Shown here: in pieces, positions 21,951-32,783 of the stretch
How positions within the stretch are numbered: position 1 is the stretch's first letter
Layout: each line of letters starts with the position of its first letter
Source: Apium graveolens
Taxonomy: Eukaryota > Streptophyta > Magnoliopsida > Apiales > Apiaceae
NCBI RefSeq assembly: GCF_009905375.1
Contig: NC_133653.1
Span: forward strand, 55,095,751 to 55,159,750
Length of the DNA: 64,000 bases
Reading direction: 5' to 3'
Notes under the pieces: generated by a model
What the model was told of the DNA's origin: nothing
What the model saw: the letters and a program-made list of their open reading frames with translations, nothing else
The model's database searches: none
Translations under genes and position numbers: made by a program

Positions 21951-24900
21951 TGTAATATCCGGGATATATCGTGTAATTATTTTGCTATTAAATAATTATT
22001 ATGTGTGTTCAGTATCTATTCTGTGAGTTAATTGTTAAATATTATCTGTACTTGGATATTCAAAAATAATATTAATTGAGTATTTTAATTTTTATATGTC
22101 CAAAATAAAACATAGATAATTGTCATATCTTCCTAATTATTTTTATGTTGATTTATGGATTTATAAGGATCATATGAAATTTATAAAATATTTTTCTGAG
22201 TATTTAAAATCTATTTTATAAAAACGGGAACCAATCGACGTCATCCGTTGTTATATTTTTGGAACCCGAAACTCTTCCGAGAACACCTTCCTAACCTAAT
22301 TGTAATATTCCAAGCATATTCCATGTTTCGACTTTTTCGATCCGGCGTACGGTTTGTTCTGCGCGGGTCCCGGCGCAACATTTTCGATACAATATTCGTT
22401 TCGGTAAATCAATAAAACCCGTATTTTCGATAAACGGGAGCTTTTTATTAAACTATCCCAATTATCACTTCGTAGTACGTGGAACCAGGCGCTGAGACCA
22501 AGACCGCAGTACAAATTGTACTGATTTGGATAATTATCCCGAAAACCAATACCGTTTGGATCAGTTTTTATAAATAAACGTACCGTTTTATATCCGGAAT
22601 GATCCAACGGGATACTAATTTTCCGTAATTATAAATAGCCTTTTTCCGTATTTTATTTCGTATCAAAATCATTTGTAGATAGTTAATTCTATAATTTTCA
22701 GAGAAAAACCCTAATTACAAAAACTGTTCTAAGAATCAAACAGCAAAACGAAGGCGTTACCGATCTCTGTTTTCAAAGCTTGAGTAACCAAAATGAAGAA
22801 TTTGAAGTGTTCTATCAGATTCTGAGCTTTGTTTCACTGCAGAATCAGAGGTTTATTTTCTGGAAATTTATTTATTTTCGAATTAAATTTATTAAAAATA
22901 TGAATTTTTGTTCGGATGATTGTTTGTATGATTTGATGACTGCATGTCGTAGAGCTTGTTTTCCTGATGATTTTGATATATTATACGTCTGATTTGGAGT
23001 TCAATAACATGTTCAAATTTGAGTTTGATTTTCGAATTTTTAAAATTAGGTTTTATAACCCGTATGAATGTTCTTAATTGAAATTTGGGGGTTTCTTATT
23101 CTGAAATAGATTGATGTTGTGGTATAGTGTATTGTATTCTCTGTGAAATTTGCAATCTAGTCGTACAAGTTTCATGAATCAACGAGGTCTGTATAGAAGG
23201 GAGTTGTGTTTTAAAGTTTACGTCGAACCCGCCGGAAACCGGCGAGTTTCTTGATCAAATTCCGGCCAAGTCTGGGGTTATTGATGAATTTTGATTGCAG
23301 ATATAGGTTCCTGGTGTTGTGTAGTTTAATTCTGGAGGTGATGGTGGTGGGAGGATGCCGGAGGTGAATTCTCCGCCCCCCCCGACTTTTTCGGCGACTG
23401 GAACTGCAAAATTACAGTTTGGTCCCTGTACTTTTGAAAACAATGAAGTTTGGTCCCCCAGGTTTCCAGAATTTGCAAAAATTGGATTCCTGTTTTAAAA
23501 ATGTTTAAAAATCATATTTCCTATTTATTTTTATTATAAAAATTCGTTTTAAATTTCTGAAAATTCTAAAAATTAGTATTTTAATTCCGAAAATTATTTT
23601 TAATTCAGAAATAAATCTGAATTAATTAGTTAATTAATTTTAGTTAATTTTTAATCGATTAATTGGTCAATTAATTTGGAAATTAATTGATTAATTGATT
23701 TAATTAATTATTAATTGATTTTAATTAATTATTTAATTAGATATAATACTTAAAAATGATTTAAAAATTCCGAAAAATAGTTTCGAGCTTTAAAATATTA
23801 TTCTAAATTATTTCCAAGGCTCGATAATTATTATAAAATTGTTTCGGACCAGAATTGGCCAACCGAACCCTGTTTATTAACCCGAAATTGATCCAACGAC
23901 CCGTTTTAATTCCGAAAAATGTTTTAAAAATAATTTTAAATACCCGAAAGCCTATTTATGACCCGAGACTTCTTTATAAATAATATATCATTGAGTACGT
24001 GATGTATTATGTGCTATATGTGACTTGTTGATTAACTATCAGTCTATATATTCAGTGTTTACTTGATTATTACATAACTTTCAATCCGTTAATCGGATTT
24101 GGATAAAACGAAGGGTAGATAGAAGTATGTGTTGAATAGAACTCTATGAGTCGATTATTGATAGATGTTTATGATATGTGAGCAGAAGAGGCAAGGCGTA
24201 GGAAAGGAAAACAGGTAGTTGAGGAGTAAGACGATTGTGATTGGAAGCGAGAGCAGAATAGTAAGCTTGTACCAGGCAAGTGTTCTGAACTTTCTCGAGA
24301 TATTGTGGTACTTGATAATCCTGTGATATTGCAAGTGCTTTGAAGCACAGAAACCTAAACCCTGATTCAAGTTATTGATCTTGAGCCGTAACCTGATTCT
24401 TTCTAGACCATTGATTGTTGTATACCCAAACACGAACCACGAATCTACGATACTACTCCCCAAATACATACAAACTAAATACCAAACGCTGAACTGAATT
24501 ACTTATATACTCAATCCATGATATCTTATGCTTTGAAAGACCAAATCCTTGAAACCCTGAAATATTGATTCCTTTGTTATCCAATTCTTTCATTACCCAG
24601 CATCCAAGCTTTGAAATTACCTTATTGATCCTTACAAGGATTGAAACCCTTTCATTGTTAAACACTCATTGTTGTTAATGATTCTGGTTATTGTTTATTA
24701 TTGCTTATTAAGTTATTATGTTAGAATTGGATTGTTTTTATAAAATTGTGGACCAGATTCGTGGTCAGACCATATAATGGTCAAGTTAGGCCAATGTGTG
24801 CCTTGGATCCAGTAGTTAGAGCAATGCTGTGTGCCTTGCTCGGGGTTAGTGCGTGACTGATCAGCAGCCTAACCTTGGTTTTTAAATTAAATGTATAATA

Positions 24901-25390
24901 TCCAATTCTAAATCATAATCCATTGTTCACTTGATATCATAATCATGTTCTATTGATGATCATTATTCTCAGTTTTGTCATTGTGACTTGCTGAGCTAGT
25001 TAGCTTATTTGTGCGATGTTGTTTATATTCTTTCCAGCTAAAAAGGAACCAGTTGGTAACGAGGATCCCCAGTCCAGCGCGAGAGCTAGGGGTTCAGGTT
25101 GAGAAAGCTGAGCTAGTAGGCTTCTTTTGGAATAATTTAAGTCTGTAAAAGTTTGTAATAAAGTTTAATACTCAGTTTGAGTTTGAATGATTGGGATTTG
25201 AACGTTATGTAATATAAGTAGATGTGTGGCTTGTGTGCATACTTTAGCCTGTTGCGATCCGTGGTAGTTGGTAAATAGGGTCACTGCATATTATTGTTAT
25301 CTTTATTATTGTTATAAGCAGATTATAAATAAGGTGTGTGTATGTGTGTGTGGACCCCAAACTTCTGACCCGGGTTTGGAGGGCGCCACA
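21951..25390 (+). repeat. G3 5' LTR (about 3.4 kb, Ty3/gypsy)
   Basis: It starts TGTAATATCCGGGATATAT and ends CTGACCCGGGTTTGGAGGGCGCCACA. A methionine-tRNA primer site follows after four bases, so it is the 5' LTR of a + element. It is AT-rich, with ATTAATTA-type runs near 23630-23760. The flank before it (CTTCA, 21946-21950) would be one target-site copy; the other is lost with the 3' end of G3. Small ORFs inside have no family signature. Confidence 0.85.
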
Positions 25391-25394
25391 GGTT

Positions 25395-25406
25395 TGGTAT
25401 CAGAGC
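25395..25406 (+). other. G3 primer binding site (tRNA-Met type)
   Basis: TGGTATCAGAGC, four bases inside the LTR, complementary to the initiator tRNA-Met 3' end. Together with the chromodomain tail of sister copies this suggests a Tekay/Del-like chromovirus. Confidence 0.92.
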
Positions 25407-25589
25407 TACAGGATTATAAGTTACTGACACAAGCCTAGGTTGACGGGAATGGGTAGAGGGTTAGGATTAGAAGTAAGGAATAGAAAGATAGAACGTCGAG
25501 AGGTTAAGTGCTTTGGTATATCATGTATTAGTGTAATTCGCGTTATGGGTTGATATTTTGATATTGCGATATGATTTCAGATAGCAGCG

Positions 25590-26108
25590 ATGGCCGACTC
25601 TTTTATTCCCATATCAGCTGATCACTCAGAGCCTTCAGTTGGAGTGCCGTCTTCGGATCCACGTCCTGTTGTTCCACCAGTGTTGGTTATACTACCTCCA
25701 CCTGTGTTGCAGCCCGTACCACTGCAGGCTATTCCACCTCCAGACATGAGGCCACCTATCAGAGGACCCCCACCAGCTGATTTAGATTCCACTGGGCATT
25801 CAGTTGCGAGTGCCCCATTCCAGTCTACATTGCCCCCAGTTCCTTACTACCGGTATGAGGCTCTTCTATTGGAGCGTGATTCCTTGTTGGCGCAGATCAG
25901 AGAGCTACATCATATCATTAGGACTACTGAGGTTGATCGTGGTGTGAGGGAACTTCGAGAGGAGATTTATGTGACACAAAGGGTTCTTGAGGCTAGGCTA
26001 CATGGAGCTATATTACCTGGCAGAGGCCCTGATGCACTGATGGGCTGGGCTATTGAGGTGATGGAGGACTTTGAGAGGCTGGCAGGACCAGAGTTTCCCT
26101 GGAGCTGA
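25590..26108 (+). CDS. G3 leader ORF (172 aa, function unknown)
   Basis: This is an intact ORF between primer site and gag, with ATG at 25590 and TGA at 26106. Residues 1-85 are proline-rich and probably disordered (PPVLVILPPPVLQP, IRGPPPADL). Residues about 88-150 are charged and heptad-like (RYEALLLERDSLLAQI, VRELREEIYVTQRVLEARL), suggesting a coiled coil. The end is hydrophobic and acidic (GWAIEVMEDFERLAG). G6 has an ORF of the same layout at the same place, and G2 has a remnant. Standard chromoviruses start with gag, so this ORF is extra. It has no known domain that I can recognise, and no homology with gag, protease or RT. Confidence 0.7.
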   Translation: MADSFIPISADHSEPSVGVPSSDPRPVVPPVLVILPPPVLQPVPLQAIPPPDMRPPIRGPPPADLDSTGHSVASAPFQSTLPPVPYYRYEALLLERDSLLAQIRELHHIIRTTEVDRGVRELREEIYVTQRVLEARLHGAILPGRGPDALMGWAIEVMEDFERLAGPEFPWS

Positions 26109-26567
26109 GTCAGAGATTCAGAGATGGAGATTCTGAGCAGTGTTGTTATGGTTATGTAGTATGTACAGTAGTGTGTAGTGTGTATCAGTAGACTTTTGAG
26201 TTGTGTTTATAGACTAGCTATGATGACTAGTGAGTAGGTTGTTGTACCCTTTTGCTTTTACTTCCGAAGCGTCTTTACGCTTGTACTACCTAAAACTTTT
26301 GATCTATATATATCAGTACTTTTTTCCTTTCCAGCACTGTCATTTATTTTATTGCACCTATTTTACTTTACCTTATCTATTGCACCAGTTATACCCCTGT
26401 GATACCATGTACCCTGTTTTCCATGACTGTTTATATTCTGTAAAGAAGCATGCAATTTACTTAGTTACAACTATTTTCAAAAAGAGATACCTCTGTTTTA
26501 CAAAACTTTTCTTTTATACAAAGATTTGATTCAAAAGCTGAATAAGTTGTTTGATTCTTTACAGAAA
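26109..26567 (+). other. G3 linker between leader ORF and gag
   Basis: Non-coding and AT-rich, with TAGTGTGTAGTGTGTA-like words after the leader ORF stop and a pyrimidine-rich stretch before gag. The equivalent region of G4 (28954-29539) is partly similar. No gene was seen. Confidence 0.6.
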
Positions 26568-28219
26568 ATGCCTCCCAGAATGAAGAAACCAACAACAATA
26601 ACAACCAAGATGATACAAACCCAAATGTGAACCCAGGACCCATAGACCCAGCAATAGCCCAAATTCTTCAAATCTTGGCCCAACAAACAGTTCACTTGGC
26701 ACAACAACAACAAAGGCAGACCAACCCCCAGGTAACTTTCAAAACTTTTCAGGCAGTAAACCCACCAGAATTCAAGGGTTCTTTAGAGCCAATTGAAGCA
26801 AATGTGTGGTTAAAGGAAATAGAGAAGACATTTGCCTTAGTGAAAGTAAAGGAGGAACAGAAGGTTGAGTTTGCAAGTTACTATCTGAAGAATGAAGCCA
26901 CCTATTGGTGGGAGATGGTGAAGACATTGGAAGGTACAGATGTTATTACTTGGGAAAGGTTTAAGGAATTGTTTTTAGAAAAGTATTTTCCTCAGTTTGT
27001 TCAGGATCAAATGGAGCTGAAGTTTTTAGAATTAAAGCAAGGGAACATGTCGGTAACAGATTATGAGGGTAAATTTGAGGAATTGTCAAGGTATGTACCG
27101 TCGTATGTGGATACTGACAGGAAGAAGGCTAAAATATTCCAGCAAGGTTTGAAACCCTGGATCAGAGGGAAGGTAGCAATTTTTGAATTGGATACCTATG
27201 CAGGAGTAGTATAAAAGGCTATGATCGCAGAGACAGAGAGTGAGATGTTCCAGAAGGAGAAAGAAAGCAAGAAAAGGAAGGTTGAGGGAAGTGAGGGTCA
27301 GTCACAACCAAGGAAGTTTCCAAATTTTAAGAAGGGCAAGTTTCAGCCAGGGAGAAATTTTAATTTCAGAAAACAGAATGCAGGAGACGGAGACCAGAGC
27401 AACCGTCCAGTTAATACAAATCAACCAAATCAGTTGAGACTAACTTTTCCAGATTGTCAAGTATGTGGAAAGAAGCATGGAGGAGTTTGTAATAAGTTGA
27501 ATGTGGTATGTTTTAAATGCAACCAGAAAGGGCACTATTCGAGGGAGTGCCGAAATCAGCCAGCAAGAAAACCAACAAGTAAGGATCAGCCTATCCGGAA
27601 TCCAGCAGTAAAGGTTCCAGCCATTGGATTTATGTGCTTTAAATGTGGAAAGCCAGGACATATGGCCAGGGATTGCAAGACATCAGCCCCAGTCAGTAAT
27701 GCATTAAGGATTATGGGATCTACCCCAGCAGTGAATGAGACTCCAAGGGCTAGAGTTTTTGACATGTCGGTGAAGGATGCGATCCAAGATACGGATGTCG
27801 TGGCAGGTACGCTTAATGTTAATTCTTTATGTGCCAAAGTGTTAATAGATTCGGGAGCAACTCGATCGTTTATTTCACAAGATTTTGTTAGTAAGTTAAA
27901 TTGTCCAGTTGAGTGTTTAAATGAAATATTGACTGTGGAATTAGCAAATCAAGAACGTGTATCTGTTAATCAAGTTTGTGGGAATTGTGAGATTGAGATT
28001 TCTGGTAGTAAGTTTTGTGTAGATTTGATACCATTTAAGTTAGGAGAATTTGACGTTATATTAGGGATGGATTGGTTATCTAAGCACGATGCCCAAATAG
28101 ATTGTCAAAATAAGAAGGTAATGGTGAAGACGCCTGACGAAAGGATAATAACGTTCAAGGGTCAAAAACAAGTAAAGAAGTTTTTAACGATGATTCAGGC
28201 CAAGAAGTTACTACGATAA
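26568..28219 (+). pseudogene. G3 gypsy gag and protease (one frame, few lesions)
   Basis: ATG at 26568, then an early one-base frameshift (about 26580) before the Asn-rich N-terminus. The capsid domain follows (FQAVNPPEFKGSLEP, WLKEIEKTFALVKV, YWWEMVKTLEG, FLELKQGNMSV). TAA at 27212-27214 stands where Gln is likely. The nucleocapsid has a basic stretch and two CCHC knuckles (CFKCNQKGHYSREC near 27511 and CFKCGKPGHMARDC near 27636). Protease: LIDSGATRSFISQDF near 27845 and [17 protein letters not shown] near 28030. TAA at 28217-28219 separates it from RT, but the frame is unchanged. Confidence 0.9.
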
Positions 28220-28953
28220 GGATGTGAGCATTTCATGGCATATGTGATTGACAGAAGTCAAGAACCAACAAAACTTGAAGATATTCCAGTTGTGAATGAA
28301 TTTCTAGACGTATTTCCCGACAAGTTACCAGGACTTCCTCTAGATAAAGAAATTGAATTTACGATCGACTTAGCACCTGGAACAGAACCAGTATCCAAGG
28401 CCCCGTACAAAATGGCGCCTGTTGAGATGAAAGAGCTAGCGAAGCAATTGCAAGAGCTGTTAGAGAAAGGAGTAATCAGACCCAGTGTATCCCCGTGGGG
28501 AGCCCCGGTATTATTTGTCAAGAAGAAAGATGGAAGCATGAGACTGTGTATTGACTATAGGGAGCTCAACAAGCTGACAATCAAGAATAAGTATTCGTTA
28601 CCCAGAATTGACGATCTGTTCGACCAGTTGAAGGGAGCCAAGTATTTCTCCAAAATTGATTTAAGATCAGGATATCATCAACTAAAGATCAAGCCAAAAG
28701 ATATACCAAAGACAGCTTTCAGAACAAGGTATGGACATTACGAGTTTTTAGTGATGTCTTTTGGATTGACCAATGCCCCGACATCGTTTATGGACCTGAT
28801 GAACAAAATTTTTAAGGAGTATTTAGATAAGTTTGTTATTGTGTTTATAGATGATATTTTAATCTATTCAAAGACGGAAGAGGATCATGCGGAACATGTG
28901 AGAACGACTTTGGAGATTTTAAGGAAAAAGAAGTTATATGCTAAATTCTCGAA
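28220..28953 (+). pseudogene. G3 reverse transcriptase, truncated
   Basis: The frame continues from protease. Motifs: [57 protein letters not shown] and the catalytic FIDDILIY (28845-28870). It breaks off right after AKFSK, where G6 continues with the thumb, RNase H and integrase. The break at 28953/28954 fuses it to linker sequence of another gypsy element (G4). RT copies the genomic RNA into cDNA in the particle; this copy cannot be functional. Confidence 0.92.
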
Positions 28954-29539
28954 GATGTAGTGATGTAGTGGAGATGATAGATGTATATAGATGCAGCTAG
29001 TATAGTGTGTAGGTGTGTAGTAGCAGCTTGACTACCAGGGGACTGATGTAGTGGAGATGATAGATGTACATAGATGCAGCTAGTATAGTGTGTAGGTGTG
29101 TAGTAGCAGCTTGACTTGTAGTAGTTAGTTTGACCAGTAGCAGTAGCCATGACTAGCAGAGCGAGACTTTTTGTATCAAGCATTCACACCTGGAGCTGGT
29201 GTTATATATAAAATGAACTTTTTTAAATTTTATTTTATTTAAATTTCAGTCTTTACAGTTTTACAGCATTTACCTTTACTTTATTGTTTTACAGCTTTTC
29301 GTACTTTAAATTCTGTCGAAAAAAAGAGAGAAGAACAAACATTTCATTTAATTGTTTACATTTCCTGTCTTTATATTAACGTAAACTGTTTATACTTCCT
29401 GTTCTTATATTAAGCAAACTATTTTTCTTTTTCCGAACTATTATCCAAATTTTTTTAATACAGGATAAATTGTTTTCTTACTTATTGTCAATTGTTTAAT
29501 AAACTGTTAAAAAGATATCACTTGTTTTATTATCAGTAA
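28954..29539 (+). other. G4 leader-gag linker with an 84-bp tandem duplication
   Basis: The sequence joined to truncated G3 RT resembles a gypsy linker upstream of gag: GTGTGTAGTAGC-type words, then AT-rich and pyrimidine-rich sequence before the gag ATG. The unit GATGTAGTGGAGATGATAG... occurs twice, at 28961-29044 and from 29045, with one mismatch over about 72 shared bases. No coding region was seen. Confidence 0.65.
28961..29118 (+). repeat. Tandem duplication, 84-bp period
   Basis: Two copies start at 28961 and 29045. They are nearly identical (TATATAG in one, TACATAG in the other) until GCAGCTTGACT, after which they diverge. The high identity points to a recent duplication. Confidence 0.9.
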
Positions 29540-30220
29540 ATGGCACCCAAGAGAAAGACTAGGACTGAGACTTCTAACAGCAACTCCGAAGAACAGACCA
29601 ATGATACCATGAACCAAATGTTCAATCTGATGCAACAACAAATGGTAATGATGCAACAACAGATGCAGCAACAACAACAGCAGATTCAACAACAAATGTT
29701 ATAACAGCCACCTTGTCCTGAGCCCCAGATGCCACCAGCTATACCTATTGTTACTTTCAAACAGTTTCAGTCAGTTAAACCTCCAGAATTTTATGGGTCA
29801 GCTGATCCTATTAAGGCTACCACTTGGTTGAAAGAAATAGAGAAAGCATTTGCGCTAGTGAAGGTAGGTGAAGACCAGAAAACTGGCTTTGCTAGTTACA
29901 TTTTGAAAGGAGAAGAAAATTATTGGTGGGAATCTAAGAAGGCTTTAGAAAGTGAAGATGTTATTGTATGGGATAGGTTTAAAGAGCTGTTCTTAGAAAA
30001 ACATTTTTCTAGCTATGTGAGGAATCAAATACAGATTAAGTTTTTGGAATTGAAGCAGGGAAGTATGTCCGTGATGGAGTATGAAGCCAGATTTACTGAG
30101 TTGGCTAGGTTTATCCCAGAACAAGTTGATACTGAAGAAAAACGAGTCCAAAGGTTTCAAGAAGGATTATGACCGTGGATCCGTGGGCAAGTTGCTGTTT
30201 TTGAATTAACGACGTATACC
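29540..30220 (+). pseudogene. G4 gypsy gag, truncated
   Basis: ATG at 29540. The N-terminus is basic (MAPKRKTRTET), then Met/Gln-rich (MQQQQQQIQQQ), ending at TAA 29702-29704. The same frame continues into the capsid domain: FKQFQSVKPPEFYGSADP, WLKEIEKAFALVKV, YWWESKKALES, FLELKQGSMSVMEYEARF. TGA at 30170-30172 precedes PWIRGQVAVFEL. Both stops fit C-to-T changes. The element breaks off at 30220 where minus-strand copia S3 begins. It is closest in layout to G3 gag but clearly a different copy. Confidence 0.9.
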
Positions 30221-30221
30221 G

Positions 30222-30248
30222 CATGCTCATTTCATAGTTACTTTGCAT
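30222..30248. repeat. 27-bp duplicated segment at the G4/S3 junction
   Basis: CATGCTCATTTCATAGTTAC... (27 bases) is an exact copy of 30298-30324, which is its normal place in the S3 RT gene. The extra copy sits exactly at the breakpoint between G4 gag and S3, as filler copied from nearby sequence. Confidence 0.9.
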
Positions 30249-31307
30249 CACTAACTTGCTTAACTTGTAAACCAAGAAAGTAAGTTAGTTCTCCCATCAT
30301 GCTCATTTCATAGTTACTTTGCATTAATTTGGCAAACTTTTTGCAAACTTTTTCATCTGTAGAGCCAAATATAATATCATCTACATAAATTTGAACAAGT
30401 ATACTAGAGCCATTAACATTTCTGAAAAATAAAGTTTTATCAATAGTACCTCTTGTGAAGTGATTTTCCAAAAGAAACTTTGATAAAGTGTCATACCAGG
30501 CTGTTGCTTCAATCCATAAAGTTTCTTCAAAAGATAGTATACATAATCTGGAAAATTTGGATCTTCAAAACCAGGAGGTTGACTAACATAGACTTCCTCC
30601 TCTAAATCTCCATTAAGAAAAGCACTTTTGACATCCATTTGATAGACCTTGAAGTTGGCATGGGCTGCATAGGCTAAGAAGATTCTGATGGCTTCAAGTC
30701 TTGCAACAGGAGCAAATGTTTAATTAAAATATATTCCTTCTTGTTAACAGTAGCCCTTAGCAACCAATCTAGCTTTGTTCCTGACCACTATGCCATTTTC
30801 ATCCATCTTGTTTCTGAATACCCACTTGGTGTCAATTGGATTCTTTCCTTTAGGTTTGGGTACCAGCTTCCATACCTTGTTCCTTTCAAATTGGTTTAGC
30901 TCCTCCTGCATAGCTAAAATCCAATCAGGATCCAACAAAGCTTCTTCTACCTTCTTTGGTTCTTCCTTAGATAGGAAGCTACTGTATATACATTCTTCTT
31001 GAGTTGCTCTCCTTGTTTGAACTCTAGAAGATGCATCACAAATGATGAGCTTAAAAGGGTGATCTTTAGTCCATTTTCTTTGTTGAGGTAGATTAGCTCT
31101 AGATGAAGAGGCCTCATTGTTGTCTTGATGTGTGACTGAGTTTTGATTATTAGAAACTCCCCCTGTGTTTGTGAATCTTTAATTTGAGAAATGGGAACTT
31201 TTTGTAAGTGATCTATTCTGACTTTCAGCTTCTCTTAATGACCCGACGGATGATGTACTTTGTGTCCCGAATTATGAAGCTGACTATCTCCCGACGGATA
31301 AGGCAGA
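30249..31307 (-). pseudogene. S3 copia reverse transcriptase, truncated
   Basis: Minus strand. RT motifs in order: [80 protein letters not shown], then the catalytic [10 protein letters not shown] near 30365-30390 and YFLGLQVKQVSD. The gene stops there, so the RT tail and RNase H are gone. Lesions include stops near 30748 and 30720 and frame changes near 30500 and 30640. The segment 31140-31307 between integrase and RT is non-coding in its present form and carries CATCCGTCGGG-like words (31240-31345). Confidence 0.88.
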
Positions 31308-32783
31308 TTATCTCCCGATAGATGAAGCATTTTGTAACTCGACAAATGTTGAATTATGTACTTTATTAGTTGTAGATTTTTCTGCATTATCCTTATTCAC
31401 TATTTCTTGATCACTTTCATCATCACTGTTATCATTAACCATATCTACATTATCAAACTTGAGACTTTCATGGAAATCTCCATCTTGCATTCCTTCAATC
31501 TTTTTGTCATCAAACACAATATGTATTAATTCCATAACAATGTTGGTTCTTAGATTGTAGACCCTATATGCCTTTCCCACAGCATACCCAATAAAAATTC
31601 CTTCATCTACTTTAGCATTAAACTTCCCATGTTGATCAGTTTGATTCCTCAAGATAAAACATTTGCAGCCAAAGACATGAAGAAAATTTAGAGCTGGTTT
31701 CTTGTTCTTGAACAATTGGTAGGGTGTCATATACTTTGCTTGATTAACCAAAGAAATATTCTGAGTGTAGCAGGCAGTATTCACAGCTTCAGCCTAAAAA
31801 TATATTGGTAACTTTGATTCTTCAAGCATTGTCCTTGCAACTTCAATAAGAGATCTGTTCTTTATTTCCACTACTCCATTTTGTTGTGGAGTTCTTGCTA
31901 CATAAAACTCATGCATAATCTCATGCTCTTCACAAAATGATCTCATCACAGAATTCTTGAACTCAGTTCCATTGTCACTCTTGATTCTTCTGACTTTAAA
32001 ATCAGGATGATTGTTGACTTGCCTTATGTGATTGATGATGATTTGACTAGCTTCATCTTTAGACTTTAGGAAATATGTCCAAGAGAACTTTGAGAAATCA
32101 TCCACAATTACTAGGCAAAATCTTTTCCTTGATATGGACAACACATTGACTGGTCCAAATAAATCCATGTGTAGCAATTGCAAAGGTTCTTCAATTGTTG
32201 AATCAAGCTTCTTTCTGAATGATGCTTTGATCTGCTTTCCTTTTTGGTAGGCATCACATAATCCATCCTTAGAAAACTCCACTTGAGGAATGCCTCTAAC
32301 CAGTTCTTTCTTGACAAGCTCATTCATGGTCTTGAAGTTTAGATGGGACAACTTCTTGTGCCATAGCCAACTTTCATCTTGACTTGCTTTACTGAGAAGA
32401 CAAGTGACGGATTCTGCATTAGATGAGTTGAAGTCAGCTAGATACATATTTCCTTTTCTCACTCCAGTGAGAACCACTTTGTTGCTTCTTTTATTTGTCG
32501 TAACACAGGCTTCTGAATTGAAGGTTACTGAATTGCCCTTATCACAAAGCTGGCTGATACTCAACAAATTGTGCTTGAGACCATCCACTAGGGCAACCTC
32601 TTCAATGATGACATTATCTTTTGAAATCAAGCCATATCCCACAGTATAACCCTTGCTGTCATCTCCAAAAGTAATACTTGGGCCAACTCTTTCCTTGAAC
32701 TCTGTGAGTAGGGTAGAATCTCCAGTCATGTGCCTTGAACAACCACTATCCATGCACCAAAGATTCTTTCTGTTTCCCTGCAC
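31308..32783 (-). pseudogene. S3 copia protease, pre-integrase and integrase
   Basis: This is one frame from about 32783 to 31308, with a TAG at about 31794-31796 where Trp is expected. Protease DSGCSRHMTGD is at about 32720-32755. Pre-integrase: LKHNLLSISQLCDKG and LWHKKLSHLNFKTM. Integrase: HMDLFGPVNVLSISR with the first catalytic Asp, IKSDNGTEF with the second, and TPQQNGVVE with the Glu (here followed by IKNRS), so the DDE triad is present. After the stop: AEAVNTACYTQN, FGCKCFILRN and the C-terminal DEGIFIGYA block. It would insert cDNA into the genome. This is the best preserved integrase among the copia copies here. Confidence 0.92.

Noticed and set aside
22296..22607. 103-codon minus ORF in the G3 LTR
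   Set aside because: Inside an LTR, no motif, opposite to the element's transcription.
24155..24665. Two adjacent minus ORFs in the G3 LTR (104 and 70 codons)
   Set aside because: LTR sequence without any family signature; lengths expected by chance in AT-rich DNA with biased composition.
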